A stretch of DNA of 5,169 nucleotides from positions 1 through 5,169 of the forward strand of contig JBDSYA010000252.1 in the NCBI GenBank assembly GCA_039925865.1, written 5' to 3'. Under the pieces are notes generated by a model. It was not told the DNA's origin, did not search any database, and saw only the letters and a program-made list of their open reading frames with translations. Each line of letters starts with the position of its first letter. Within the stretch, counting starts at the first letter, position 1. The DNA comes from JBDSYA01 sp039925865 (lineage in GTDB: Bacteria > Bacteroidota > Ignavibacteria > Tepidaquicellales > Tepidaquicellaceae). This document shows, one piece after another, positions 1 to 5,169 of this stretch. The position numbers were made by a program, and so were the translations under genes.

Positions 1-684
1 ACAAATGCTTTTATACTTTCTCCTTTCACTCTTGCCATTAATATTATCTTCTGGAAAAAGATCAATGATGATAATTTCAAAAGATTTATGACCAAGTCTT
101 CAACATATTTATTCTCTGCAATGATATTCATCTCTTTACTAATAACTTTTATTATTCCTTATGTATTGAAAATTTTTGTGAGAAATCAATCCCTGCTTCC
201 CGCAGAAAATATTATTCCGTTTATACTTTTTTCAAATTGTTTTGTCGCATTATTTCTCTTCCCTTCACTGGATTTTTATCACAGAAGAAATACAAATGCA
301 ATATTGTACATTATCGCATCGTGTCTTGTTTTTAACGTTGTGGCAAATATAATTTTTATTAAATATTTCGGTATGTACGCTTCAGCAGTGATCACTGTAT
401 TATCATTTATCTTAATGCTGCTGCTTGGCCATTACTTAACAAAGAGCTATTCTTTTACAAAATTCGAGGTTTATAAGGTAATATTACTGTCAGCACTTTT
501 TATATCAATTGTAGCCCTGTCCTATGCTTTAAGGTCTGTGAATATAGCGATAGACCTGGGTTTCAAATCGATATTGATATTTTTATTCATATTTATATTA
601 TATATTTTCAAATTTTTTGAACCGGTAGAAATCGAAAGTATCAAAGGTTTTTTTAATAAATATTTTATAAAAAAGTTTAGGTGA
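1..684 (+). CDS. Wzx-type polysaccharide flippase, C-terminal part (5' truncated)
   Basis: The reading frame is open from base 1 to the TGA at 682-684, so the gene begins upstream of the window and the ATG at 88 is internal. The 227 visible residues are very hydrophobic and contain about six membrane helices (roughly residues 36-60, 70-90, 99-120, 123-145, 160-178 and 187-206), followed by a short lysine-rich cytoplasmic tail. The opening residues, with SPFTLAINIIFWKK, resemble the mid-protein loop of oligosaccharide flippases. The later KYFGMYASAVITVLS matches the KYG-x-x-GAAIAT-like helix start of the C-terminal polysaccharide-biosynthesis domain (MOP/MATE superfamily). Members translocate undecaprenyl-linked glycan units across the inner membrane. 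Neighbouring glycan-modifying genes support this role. The specific substrate cannot be read from the sequence. A MurJ-like or other MOP transporter is possible but less likely in this context. Confidence 0.82.
   Translation, partial: TNAFILSPFTLAINIIFWKKINDDNFKRFMTKSSTYLFSAMIFISLLITFIIPYVLKIFVRNQSLLPAENIIPFILFSNCFVALFLFPSLDFYHRRNTNAILYIIASCLVFNVVANIIFIKYFGMYASAVITVLSFILMLLLGHYLTKSYSFTKFEVYKVILLSALFISIVALSYALRSVNIAIDLGFKSILIFLFIFILYIFKFFEPVEIESIKGFFNKYFIKKFR
681..684 (+). promoter_or_regulatory. GTGA stop/start overlap, probable translational coupling
   Basis: The GTG start of the methyltransferase (681-683) overlaps the TGA stop of the flippase (682-684). No purine-rich Shine-Dalgarno sequence precedes it; the upstream bases are mostly A and T. 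Such 4-base overlaps usually mean that ribosomes ending the first gene reinitiate on the second. This decides the GTG start and shows that the two genes are co-transcribed. Confidence 0.7.
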
Positions 685-1409
685 ACAAGTCCCATCGTGA
701 AAAACTTGATAAAGAATCCCATGATTTTGTAAACCTGCCTTTTTGGGATACTTATTATTATTCTTCTACTTTACTGAAAAAAAAACTTGAAGATATTGTT
801 TTAAAAAATCTTGATAAAAATAAAAAATATAAAATTCTTGATTACGGATGCGGTGTAAGGCCATATGAATATGTTTTTCGTCCATACAAGAGTGAATATA
901 TCGGAGTTGATGTTGGAAATAATCCTCATGCAGATCACAACATTAATCCAGAAGACCGGCTTCCTCTTAATGACGAAGAATTTGATCTTGTTATGTCTTC
1001 ACAGGTTTTAGAACATGTTGAAAATGTCGAGCTTTATCTCAGTGAATGCAACAGGGTTTTGAAAAAAGGCGGGTTACTTATACTTTCTACTCACGGCACG
1101 TGGCAATTTCATTCAGCTCCTGTTGATGTACAGCGATGGACATCTTACGGATTAAGAAAATTGATTGAAAAGTATGGTTTTAATATTAAAGATTTTATAC
1201 CCTCACTCGGACAGCTTGCATTGACTTCCCAATTGAGATTAACATTCTTTCATTCTTTTGTTAAAGAGGTTTTTAAACCTTTAAAAATATTATACTATCC
1301 GGTGTCATTTTTATATCAGATTAAAATGCGAATCGAAGATGCGATCACTCCTCTAAGAGTGAAAGAAAGGGACTCTGCTTATTATATCGTAACTGCAGAA
1401 AAGAAATAA
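681..1409 (+). CDS. Class I SAM-dependent methyltransferase
   Basis: This 242-residue protein has the features of the Methyltransf_11 type. The glycine-rich SAM-binding motif I, ILDYGCG, is at residues 52-58. The acidic residue that would hold the ribose hydroxyls is D77 in YIGVDVG. FDLVMSSQVLEHV lies at 101-113, and the motif III-like RVLKKGGLLILS at 125-136. The region around residues 141-160 (WQFHSAPVDVQRWTSYGL) is a recognisable post-core element of methyltransferases found in glycan clusters. The last 70 residues form an extra basic and hydrophobic extension that could contact the acceptor or the membrane. The GTG start is chosen because it overlaps the flippase stop and leaves a full N-terminus before motif I. 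In this operon it probably methylates a sugar or lipid-linked glycan, but the acceptor is not shown by the sequence; a role in quinone or other metabolism is less likely given the neighbours. Confidence 0.85.
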   Translation: MNKSHREKLDKESHDFVNLPFWDTYYYSSTLLKKKLEDIVLKNLDKNKKYKILDYGCGVRPYEYVFRPYKSEYIGVDVGNNPHADHNINPEDRLPLNDEEFDLVMSSQVLEHVENVELYLSECNRVLKKGGLLILSTHGTWQFHSAPVDVQRWTSYGLRKLIEKYGFNIKDFIPSLGQLALTSQLRLTFFHSFVKEVFKPLKILYYPVSFLYQIKMRIEDAITPLRVKERDSAYYIVTAEKK

Positions 1410-1424
1410 TTTATTTTAATACTT

Positions 1425-2195
1425 ATGTTGAAAAGTATCGGAAAAACCATTCTCAATAATAAACTTGGCAATAAGATCTTCAAGAAATTTCAATACCTTT
1501 CAATTGAAATGGATATGCCTTATCCCGATCTTGATGTCGAATTTAAAGAGATCAAGGAAAAATGTATCGCGCATACCATGACAAGTGTCGACAGTTTATA
1601 TTATACATACCGATCTGTAAAATATGTTATTGAAAATAATATTCCCGGTGACTTTATAGAATGCGGCGTCTGGAAAGGCGGCAATACAATGGTGGTTGCA
1701 TTGACACTGATGAAACTAAATAGTACAGACAGAAAAATTTATCTTTACGATACCTTTGAAGGTATGAGCGCTCCGACCGAAAAAGATATCAGTTATAAAA
1801 ATGAAGATGCCGAAGTCGAATGGTCAGACAGCATGAAAGGCAGTATTAATGAATGGTGTTATTCCCCGATCGATGAAGTAAAAAATAATCTGAGCTCAAC
1901 AGGTTATCCAAAAGATAAATTGATTTTTGTTAAAGGAAAAGTAGAAGATACTATTCCGGAAACTCTGCCGGAAAACATCTCAATACTGCGGCTTGATACT
2001 GATTGGTATGAATCTACGTATCATGAACTTGTCAATCTCTACCCGCTGCTTTCTAAAAACGGTTTCCTGATCATTGACGATTACGGTTACTGGAAGGGTG
2101 CCCGGGAAGCTGTTGAACAGTATTTCAGTGAAAACAAAGTTAAAATTTTTATGAACCGGCTCGATGCCTCGGCAAGAGCAGGAATAAAAATTTAA
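1425..2195 (+). CDS. TylF/MycF-family O-methyltransferase (macrocin O-methyltransferase type)
   Basis: This 256-residue protein has the length and motif order of the TylF family, which O-methylates sugar hydroxyls using SAM and a divalent metal. MTSVDSLYYTYRSVKYV (residues 52-68) is the family's lead-in helix. IPGDFIECGVWKGG (73-86) is the SAM-binding motif I. LYDTFEGM (107-114) is the post-II motif. LRLDTDWYEST (188-198) and IIDDYG (216-221) contain the aspartates D191/D193 and D218/D219 that are the likely metal and catalytic ligands. The C-terminus, NRLDASARAGIKI, resembles the NRIDYTGRIGIK-like ending seen in bacterial relatives. The ATG lies 15 bases after the preceding stop, with only A/T-rich sequence and no Shine-Dalgarno. 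Founding members act on macrolide sugars, but homologues are common in surface-polysaccharide clusters. Here a methylated sugar in a capsule, exopolysaccharide or O-antigen is the natural inference; the exact sugar and position are unknown. Confidence 0.9.
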   Translation: MLKSIGKTILNNKLGNKIFKKFQYLSIEMDMPYPDLDVEFKEIKEKCIAHTMTSVDSLYYTYRSVKYVIENNIPGDFIECGVWKGGNTMVVALTLMKLNSTDRKIYLYDTFEGMSAPTEKDISYKNEDAEVEWSDSMKGSINEWCYSPIDEVKNNLSSTGYPKDKLIFVKGKVEDTIPETLPENISILRLDTDWYESTYHELVNLYPLLSKNGFLIIDDYGYWKGAREAVEQYFSENKVKIFMNRLDASARAGIKI

Positions 2196-2229
2196 TTTTG
2201 TATTTTTTCAATTAGACAAACCTCTCAAA

Positions 2230-3333
2230 TTGCCTCGCCCCGGAATATTATTTGTCAAACACTTCTCCACTAACGCAGGATTTATTCTTAATGATATTGA
2301 TCTGCTGAATGAAAAATATGATGTAGTTGTTTATACTTCCGGGATCAAAAAAAATTTATCAATTATCTTTTCCCTTCTTCATCAGTTTTTTTATATAATT
2401 TTTCATCTTCGTAAGATCAAACTTTTTTACATATGGTTTGGGGACTATCACTCTTTCATTCCAATTCTGTTAGGAAAAATTTTCGCGAAAAAATCTGTAA
2501 TAGCCATTGGCGGATACGATGCAACGAATATACCGGAGATCGACTGCGGAGCATTCAATAATAAAGGTTTGAAGAAAAAGATCAGAAGCTTTATGCTGAG
2601 ATTCAGTCTCAAAAATGCTGACAAACTGCTTGTAGTCGATGACTCATTGATAGAAAACATAAATAATTATATCTATTCCGACATTTCCGGAAAAAAACCT
2701 CTTAAAGACGGGATTCTGAATTTTATCCCCGAATTAAAAGACAAGATTATTGTTGTCTATACCGGTTTTGATGAAAATGTTTTCCGACGAAATGAATCTG
2801 TACAAAAAGAAAATTTTGTTTTAAGTGTCGGTTACTCTCCAAATGAGAATGAATTCAGACGCAAAGGTTTTGACATGCTTATTGAAGCAGCTAAAATTAT
2901 GAAAGATACAGAATTTGTATTAATAGGTCTGAATGAAGATCAAATAAAAAAACTGTCAGATTCTGATTTGCCGAATGTAAAACTAATTAGTTTTGTGAAT
3001 ATGGATGAACTTCGAGGTTTCTATAACAGGGCAAAGGTCTTTGCGCAATTATCATTATTTGAAGGCCAGCCTAATTCCCTGTGTGAGGCTATGATGTATG
3101 AATGCATTCCTGTAGGGTCAGATGTCAATGGCATTCCAAGAGTGATCGGGGATACAGGTTATATTGTGTATAAAAAAGATTTGAGTGAGATTGTTACAAA
3201 ACTTGCTGAAGCATTAAAATCTCCGGTAACTCTCGGAAAATCTGGAAGAAAAAGAATTACAGAAAATTTTTCTTTAAACAAACGCAAAGAAAAAATCTGG
3301 GAGATTGTAGGTGAACTGTTGAATCGGGATTAA
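2230..3333 (+). CDS. Glycosyltransferase family 4 (GT-B fold)
   Basis: This 367-residue protein has the two-domain GT-B layout. The N-terminal Rossmann-like half begins with strand GILFVKH (residues 5-11) and includes IWFGDYHSF (68-76) and IAIGGYDATNIPEID (91-105). The linker strand IIVVYTGFDENVF (173-185) is the typical 'xxNGVDxxxF' site. The C-terminal donor-binding half holds LSVGY (198-202), RKGFDMLIEA (211-220), the PNVKLISFV strand (248-256) and the E-x7-E motif E278/E286 in FEGQPNSLCEAM. This is the hallmark of retaining GT4 enzymes using nucleotide sugars. The frame has a stop at 2185-2187 and no ATG until about residue 122, so TTG at 2230 is the only plausible start; it sits just ahead of the first beta strand. 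No Shine-Dalgarno is visible. It is the last gene of the operon and probably adds a sugar to the lipid-linked glycan on the cytoplasmic side. Donor and acceptor are not predictable. Confidence 0.88.
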   Translation: MPRPGILFVKHFSTNAGFILNDIDLLNEKYDVVVYTSGIKKNLSIIFSLLHQFFYIIFHLRKIKLFYIWFGDYHSFIPILLGKIFAKKSVIAIGGYDATNIPEIDCGAFNNKGLKKKIRSFMLRFSLKNADKLLVVDDSLIENINNYIYSDISGKKPLKDGILNFIPELKDKIIVVYTGFDENVFRRNESVQKENFVLSVGYSPNENEFRRKGFDMLIEAAKIMKDTEFVLIGLNEDQIKKLSDSDLPNVKLISFVNMDELRGFYNRAKVFAQLSLFEGQPNSLCEAMMYECIPVGSDVNGIPRVIGDTGYIVYKKDLSEIVTKLAEALKSPVTLGKSGRKRITENFSLNKRKEKIWEIVGELLNRD

Positions 3334-3353
3334 CCGATGATTAACTCACAAAT

Positions 3354-3394
3354 AAAAAAAGGAGCAACTTAAAAGCTGCTCCCTCTTTTTTTTT
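3354..3394. terminator. Bidirectional intrinsic terminator between convergent genes
   Basis: A GC-rich stem pairs GGAGCA (3361-3366) with TGCTCC (3377-3382) around a 10-base loop. On the plus strand it is followed, after CTC, by nine T (3386-3394), which would end the glycan operon 21 bases after the glycosyltransferase stop. On the minus strand the stem is followed directly by seven T (complement of the A run 3354-3360), so the same hairpin also serves the convergent minus-strand gene ending at 3410. The A and T tracts can pair to extend the stem. Confidence 0.88.
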
Positions 3395-3409
3395 AAATAT
3401 TTTTAATTT

Positions 3410-5169
3410 TTATTTTATTAATATCATTCTCTTTATACTTTTGAAATCACCTGCTTCGAGTCTGTAGAAGTAAGCGCCGCTTGACAAAGCAGTTCCGTCA
3501 AACTGAACTTCATATCTTCCGGCCGGTTGTTTATCATTAACTAATGTCATAACCTCTTTTCCAAGCAGATCATAAACTTTGAGTATAACCTGATTTGCAA
3601 AAGGTACTTCGTAATTTATTTTTGTAGTTGGATTAAATGGATTTGGATAATTTTGAGATAAAGAAAATTCTACAGGAATACTTAAACCACTGTTTGAAAT
3701 CGAAGTAGATATTTCATCAACAAATTTAATTCCGCCGTCAACTATTCGCTTCGCCGGTGATCCTGCACTTGAGCCCGTCGTAGATCTCATAGATTCCAGA
3801 TCAACGCCAATGACCGCAACATTGTAAGTAGTTGTAAGCCTTCCCACAGCATTCATTGAATCAGGGAACAATCTGAATTTGTAAAGATTATAAAGTTGTG
3901 ATGTTGGCACAGAAGCAGTCTTTCTTAATACATCAGGCCATGGACCTACAGTACTGTCAGCAATTCCGGAATTAATTGAAACTCCTACAATCCCTCTGTT
4001 GCCTGATGATCCCGGCCTGTCAGATATAAAATCAAAGCCTAAAGAACTCCTTGCAAAAGACGAGTCGTAAAATGTTGATGCTGTTCTGTCAAGATGATAT
4101 CCAATGTCTTCTGCTATAATTATAAGTTTGGACTTTGTAGAAATTGTATTTCCACCTGAAGCAAGATAAGATTTTACTGAATCTTTGACCACGTTTGACA
4201 TGACTGATGTGCCTTCTCCTAAAAGAATCACTTTTTTATATCCTCTGTAAGAAATTGAAGCTGTACCTGTATTTCCTTTCCTGTTATAAAGATCAAAGGT
4301 AATTCCAAAAGTGCTGAGATTATTGACAACAGAATCTCTTGAAGATCTGCAGGCAGTAATGGTTGAATCATACACTACAATTACATCTCCTTTGGACTGT
4401 CTCTTTAAAGTCATCGCAAAAGTCTGCGCTGCTTTTACAGAATCACTACCGTTATAAGCCCATACAGACCATTGTCCGACTAATGAATCTCCTGCATTCA
4501 ATCCGATCCCTGACAGTAATGCATCAAGTGAACTATTTGAAATAGTCAAAAGTGAATCGAATCCGGAATTGTTTGAAGATAAACTTAATCTAACATTTGT
4601 AAGTGCCGGACTTCCGAATTTCCACTTGTAAGATACTCCCTGGCCTGATCGTGACCAGCTAATATTAACTGATGAAGTATTGAAAGTTGAAGTTGTAATT
4701 GTTGTTCCGTTTGGCGGAGATAATAAATTAAAGGCTGATAAAACTGGTATGCCTCTTCTAAAAGTTAATGATCTCGGTCCGTTATTTGATTTTAAAGAAT
4801 CATTAACGGGCAGAACTCTGTATGTCCATATGTCCCATTGTCCGACAATCGAATCTCCGGGATTTACTCCAATACCTGCAAGTATATTATCAAGCTGACC
4901 TGAACTTAAAGTCAAAGAATTAATTCCTGAAGTTAGTGAAATTTTTCTAGGTGTTGTTGTAGGATTTCCGAAAACAAACCTGTATGTAGCGCCGGTTGCA
5001 GAGGTATCCCATGTAATGTTATATTGAGTTGTTCCCATTGGAAATGAAGTCAGTGTACTTCCTGCATTCGGAGTTCTAAGAGAGAATGCATTCAGCACTG
5101 GAACATTTGAAACTTTAACTTTTTGCAGAAGCTTGTTTACATTAAGTCTTCCGTTCGAAACTGTAATTC
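3410..5169 (-). CDS. Secreted multidomain protein with T9SS type A sorting domain, possible S8 subtilase C-terminal region (5' truncated)
   Basis: The frame is open from the window's right edge to the TAA at 3410-3412, giving 585 residues; the GTG at 5096-5098 is internal, not a start. In protein order: residues encoded at about 5126-5167 read ITVSNGRLNVNKLL, resembling the final helix of subtilase domains (SGGRLNxxKAL). Two tandem homologous beta-rich repeats follow (5104-4751 and 4750-4397). Then comes an alpha/beta region (4390-3704) with VIVVYDS, YKKVILLGEG, a serine/glycine-turn helix and KLIIIAEDIG, like the non-catalytic glutamine amidotransferase/flavodoxin-like domains seen in secreted T9SS proteins; I see no obvious catalytic triad in it. 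The last ~89 residues are the T9SS type A sorting domain. The protein would be exported by Sec, then sent across the outer membrane by T9SS and released or surface-anchored after removal of the tail. Signal peptide and any protease core lie outside the window. High Ser/Thr/Asn content fits a secreted protein. Confidence 0.85.
   Translation of the reverse strand, partial: ITVSNGRLNVNKLLQKVKVSNVPVLNAFSLRTPNAGSTLTSFPMGTTQYNITWDTSATGATYRFVFGNPTTTPRKISLTSGINSLTLSSGQLDNILAGIGVNPGDSIVGQWDIWTYRVLPVNDSLKSNNGPRSLTFRRGIPVLSAFNLLSPPNGTTITTSTFNTSSVNISWSRSGQGVSYKWKFGSPALTNVRLSLSSNNSGFDSLLTISNSSLDALLSGIGLNAGDSLVGQWSVWAYNGSDSVKAAQTFAMTLKRQSKGDVIVVYDSTITACRSSRDSVVNNLSTFGITFDLYNRKGNTGTASISYRGYKKVILLGEGTSVMSNVVKDSVKSYLASGGNTISTKSKLIIIAEDIGYHLDRTASTFYDSSFARSSLGFDFISDRPGSSGNRGIVGVSINSGIADSTVGPWPDVLRKTASVPTSQLYNLYKFRLFPDSMNAVGRLTTTYNVAVIGVDLESMRSTTGSSAGSPAKRIVDGGIKFVDEISTSISNSGLSIPVEFSLSQNYPNPFNPTTKINYEVPFANQVILKVYDLLGKEVMTLVNDKQPAGRYEVQFDGTALSSGAYFYRLEAGDFKSIKRMILIK
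3413..3679 (-). other. T9SS type A C-terminal sorting domain (Por_Secre_tail type)
   Basis: This part of the minus-strand protein starts at IPVEFSLSQNYPNPFNPTT and continues through INYEVP, VILKVYDLLGKEV, LVNDKQPAGRYEVQFDG, LSSGAYFYRLEAGDF and ends in the basic KRMILIK. It is a seven-stranded beta-sandwich signal recognised by the type IX translocon and usually cleaved by the sortase-like PorU. The QNYPNPFNPTT start and the LLGKEV/LVN wording are characteristic of Ignavibacteria and relatives, and are the best taxonomic marker in the window. Confidence 0.95.
4397..4750 (-). repeat. Beta-rich domain repeat, copy 2
   Basis: The second unit directly follows the first and aligns along its whole length: IPVLSAFNLLSPPNG, VNISWS, YKWKFGSP, LDALLSGIGLNAGDSLVGQW, then the closing FAMTLKRQ. 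Equivalent GDS-x-VGQW sites are exactly 122 codons apart. At the DNA level, 4469-4492 and 4835-4858 differ at 3 of 24 bases, including an identical 12-base core and an identical 8-base end. This indicates an in-frame domain duplication. Confidence 0.78.
4751..5104 (-). repeat. Beta-rich domain repeat, copy 1
   Basis: This is the first of two tandem ~118-residue units in the minus-strand protein. It opens with VPVLNAFSLRTPNAG, has a central YNITWD strand and YRFVFGNP, then LDNILAGIGVNPGDSIVGQW, and closes with SLTFRRG. The pattern (P-N-G opening, aromatic mid-strand, L-x-x-L-x-G-I-G then GDS and W) suggests an Ig/FN3- or SusE-like beta-sandwich, probably a spacer or a carbohydrate/protein contact module. 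The family assignment is inference. Confidence 0.75.

Noticed and set aside
88..90. ATG as start of the flippase
   Set aside because: The frame is open from base 1 with flippase-like residues, and a start here would remove more than half of a normal Wzx protein.
522..722. Minus-strand 66-codon reading frame
   Set aside because: It lies antisense to the flippase end and methyltransferase start, is Lys/Ile/Asn-rich by composition and resembles no family.
2193..2200. TAATTTTG matching the Bacteroidota -7 promoter element (TAnnTTTG)
   Set aside because: No TTG-type -33 element lies at the right distance upstream, and the match is easily expected by chance in A/T-rich sequence inside an operon.
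2448..2660. Minus-strand 70-codon reading frame
   Set aside because: It is wholly antisense to the well-supported glycosyltransferase and has no own signals.
4363..4898. Two plus-strand reading frames (4363-4545 and 4680-4898)
   Set aside because: Both are antisense to the repeat-rich secreted protein; their apparent sequence mirrors the duplicated low-complexity coding of the other strand.
5096..5098. GTG as start of the minus-strand gene
   Set aside because: The frame stays open and protein-like to the window edge, the first repeat starts just before it (VPVLNAF), and there is no signal peptide after it.

Overview
The window looks like chromosomal DNA from an AT-rich bacterium of the Bacteroidota/Chlorobi/Ignavibacteriota group, most likely Ignavibacteria. 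The strongest evidence is the minus-strand protein, which ends in a classic type IX secretion (T9SS) type A sorting domain with the QNYPNPFNPTT signature typical of Ignavibacteria-like genomes. The genes also start without clear Shine-Dalgarno sequences, as is common in this group.

Layout: positions 1-3333 carry four plus-strand genes packed as the 3' end of a surface-polysaccharide operon. They are the C-terminal part of a Wzx-type flippase (cut by the window start), a class I SAM-dependent methyltransferase that overlaps it by 4 bases (GTGA), a TylF/macrocin-type O-methyltransferase, and a GT-B family-4 glycosyltransferase with a likely TTG start. A compact bidirectional hairpin terminator lies at 3354-3394. 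From 3410 to the right edge a convergent minus-strand gene encodes the C-terminal 585 residues of a large secreted protein: two tandem beta-sandwich-like repeats, an alpha/beta (glutamine amidotransferase-like fold) region and the T9SS sorting domain. The residues at its truncated N-terminal end resemble the last helix of a subtilisin (S8) protease domain, so the whole protein may be a secreted subtilase.

How the genes work together (inference): the flippase would move lipid-linked glycan units across the inner membrane, the glycosyltransferase would add a sugar, and the two methyltransferases would decorate sugars of the glycan. The minus-strand gene belongs to a separate transcription unit. 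I see no RNA gene, CRISPR array, insertion sequence or defence system, and no intergenic stretch above 300 bases. Nothing here clearly amounts to a new biological system; the most interesting points are the two neighbouring methyltransferases and the architecture of the T9SS cargo.
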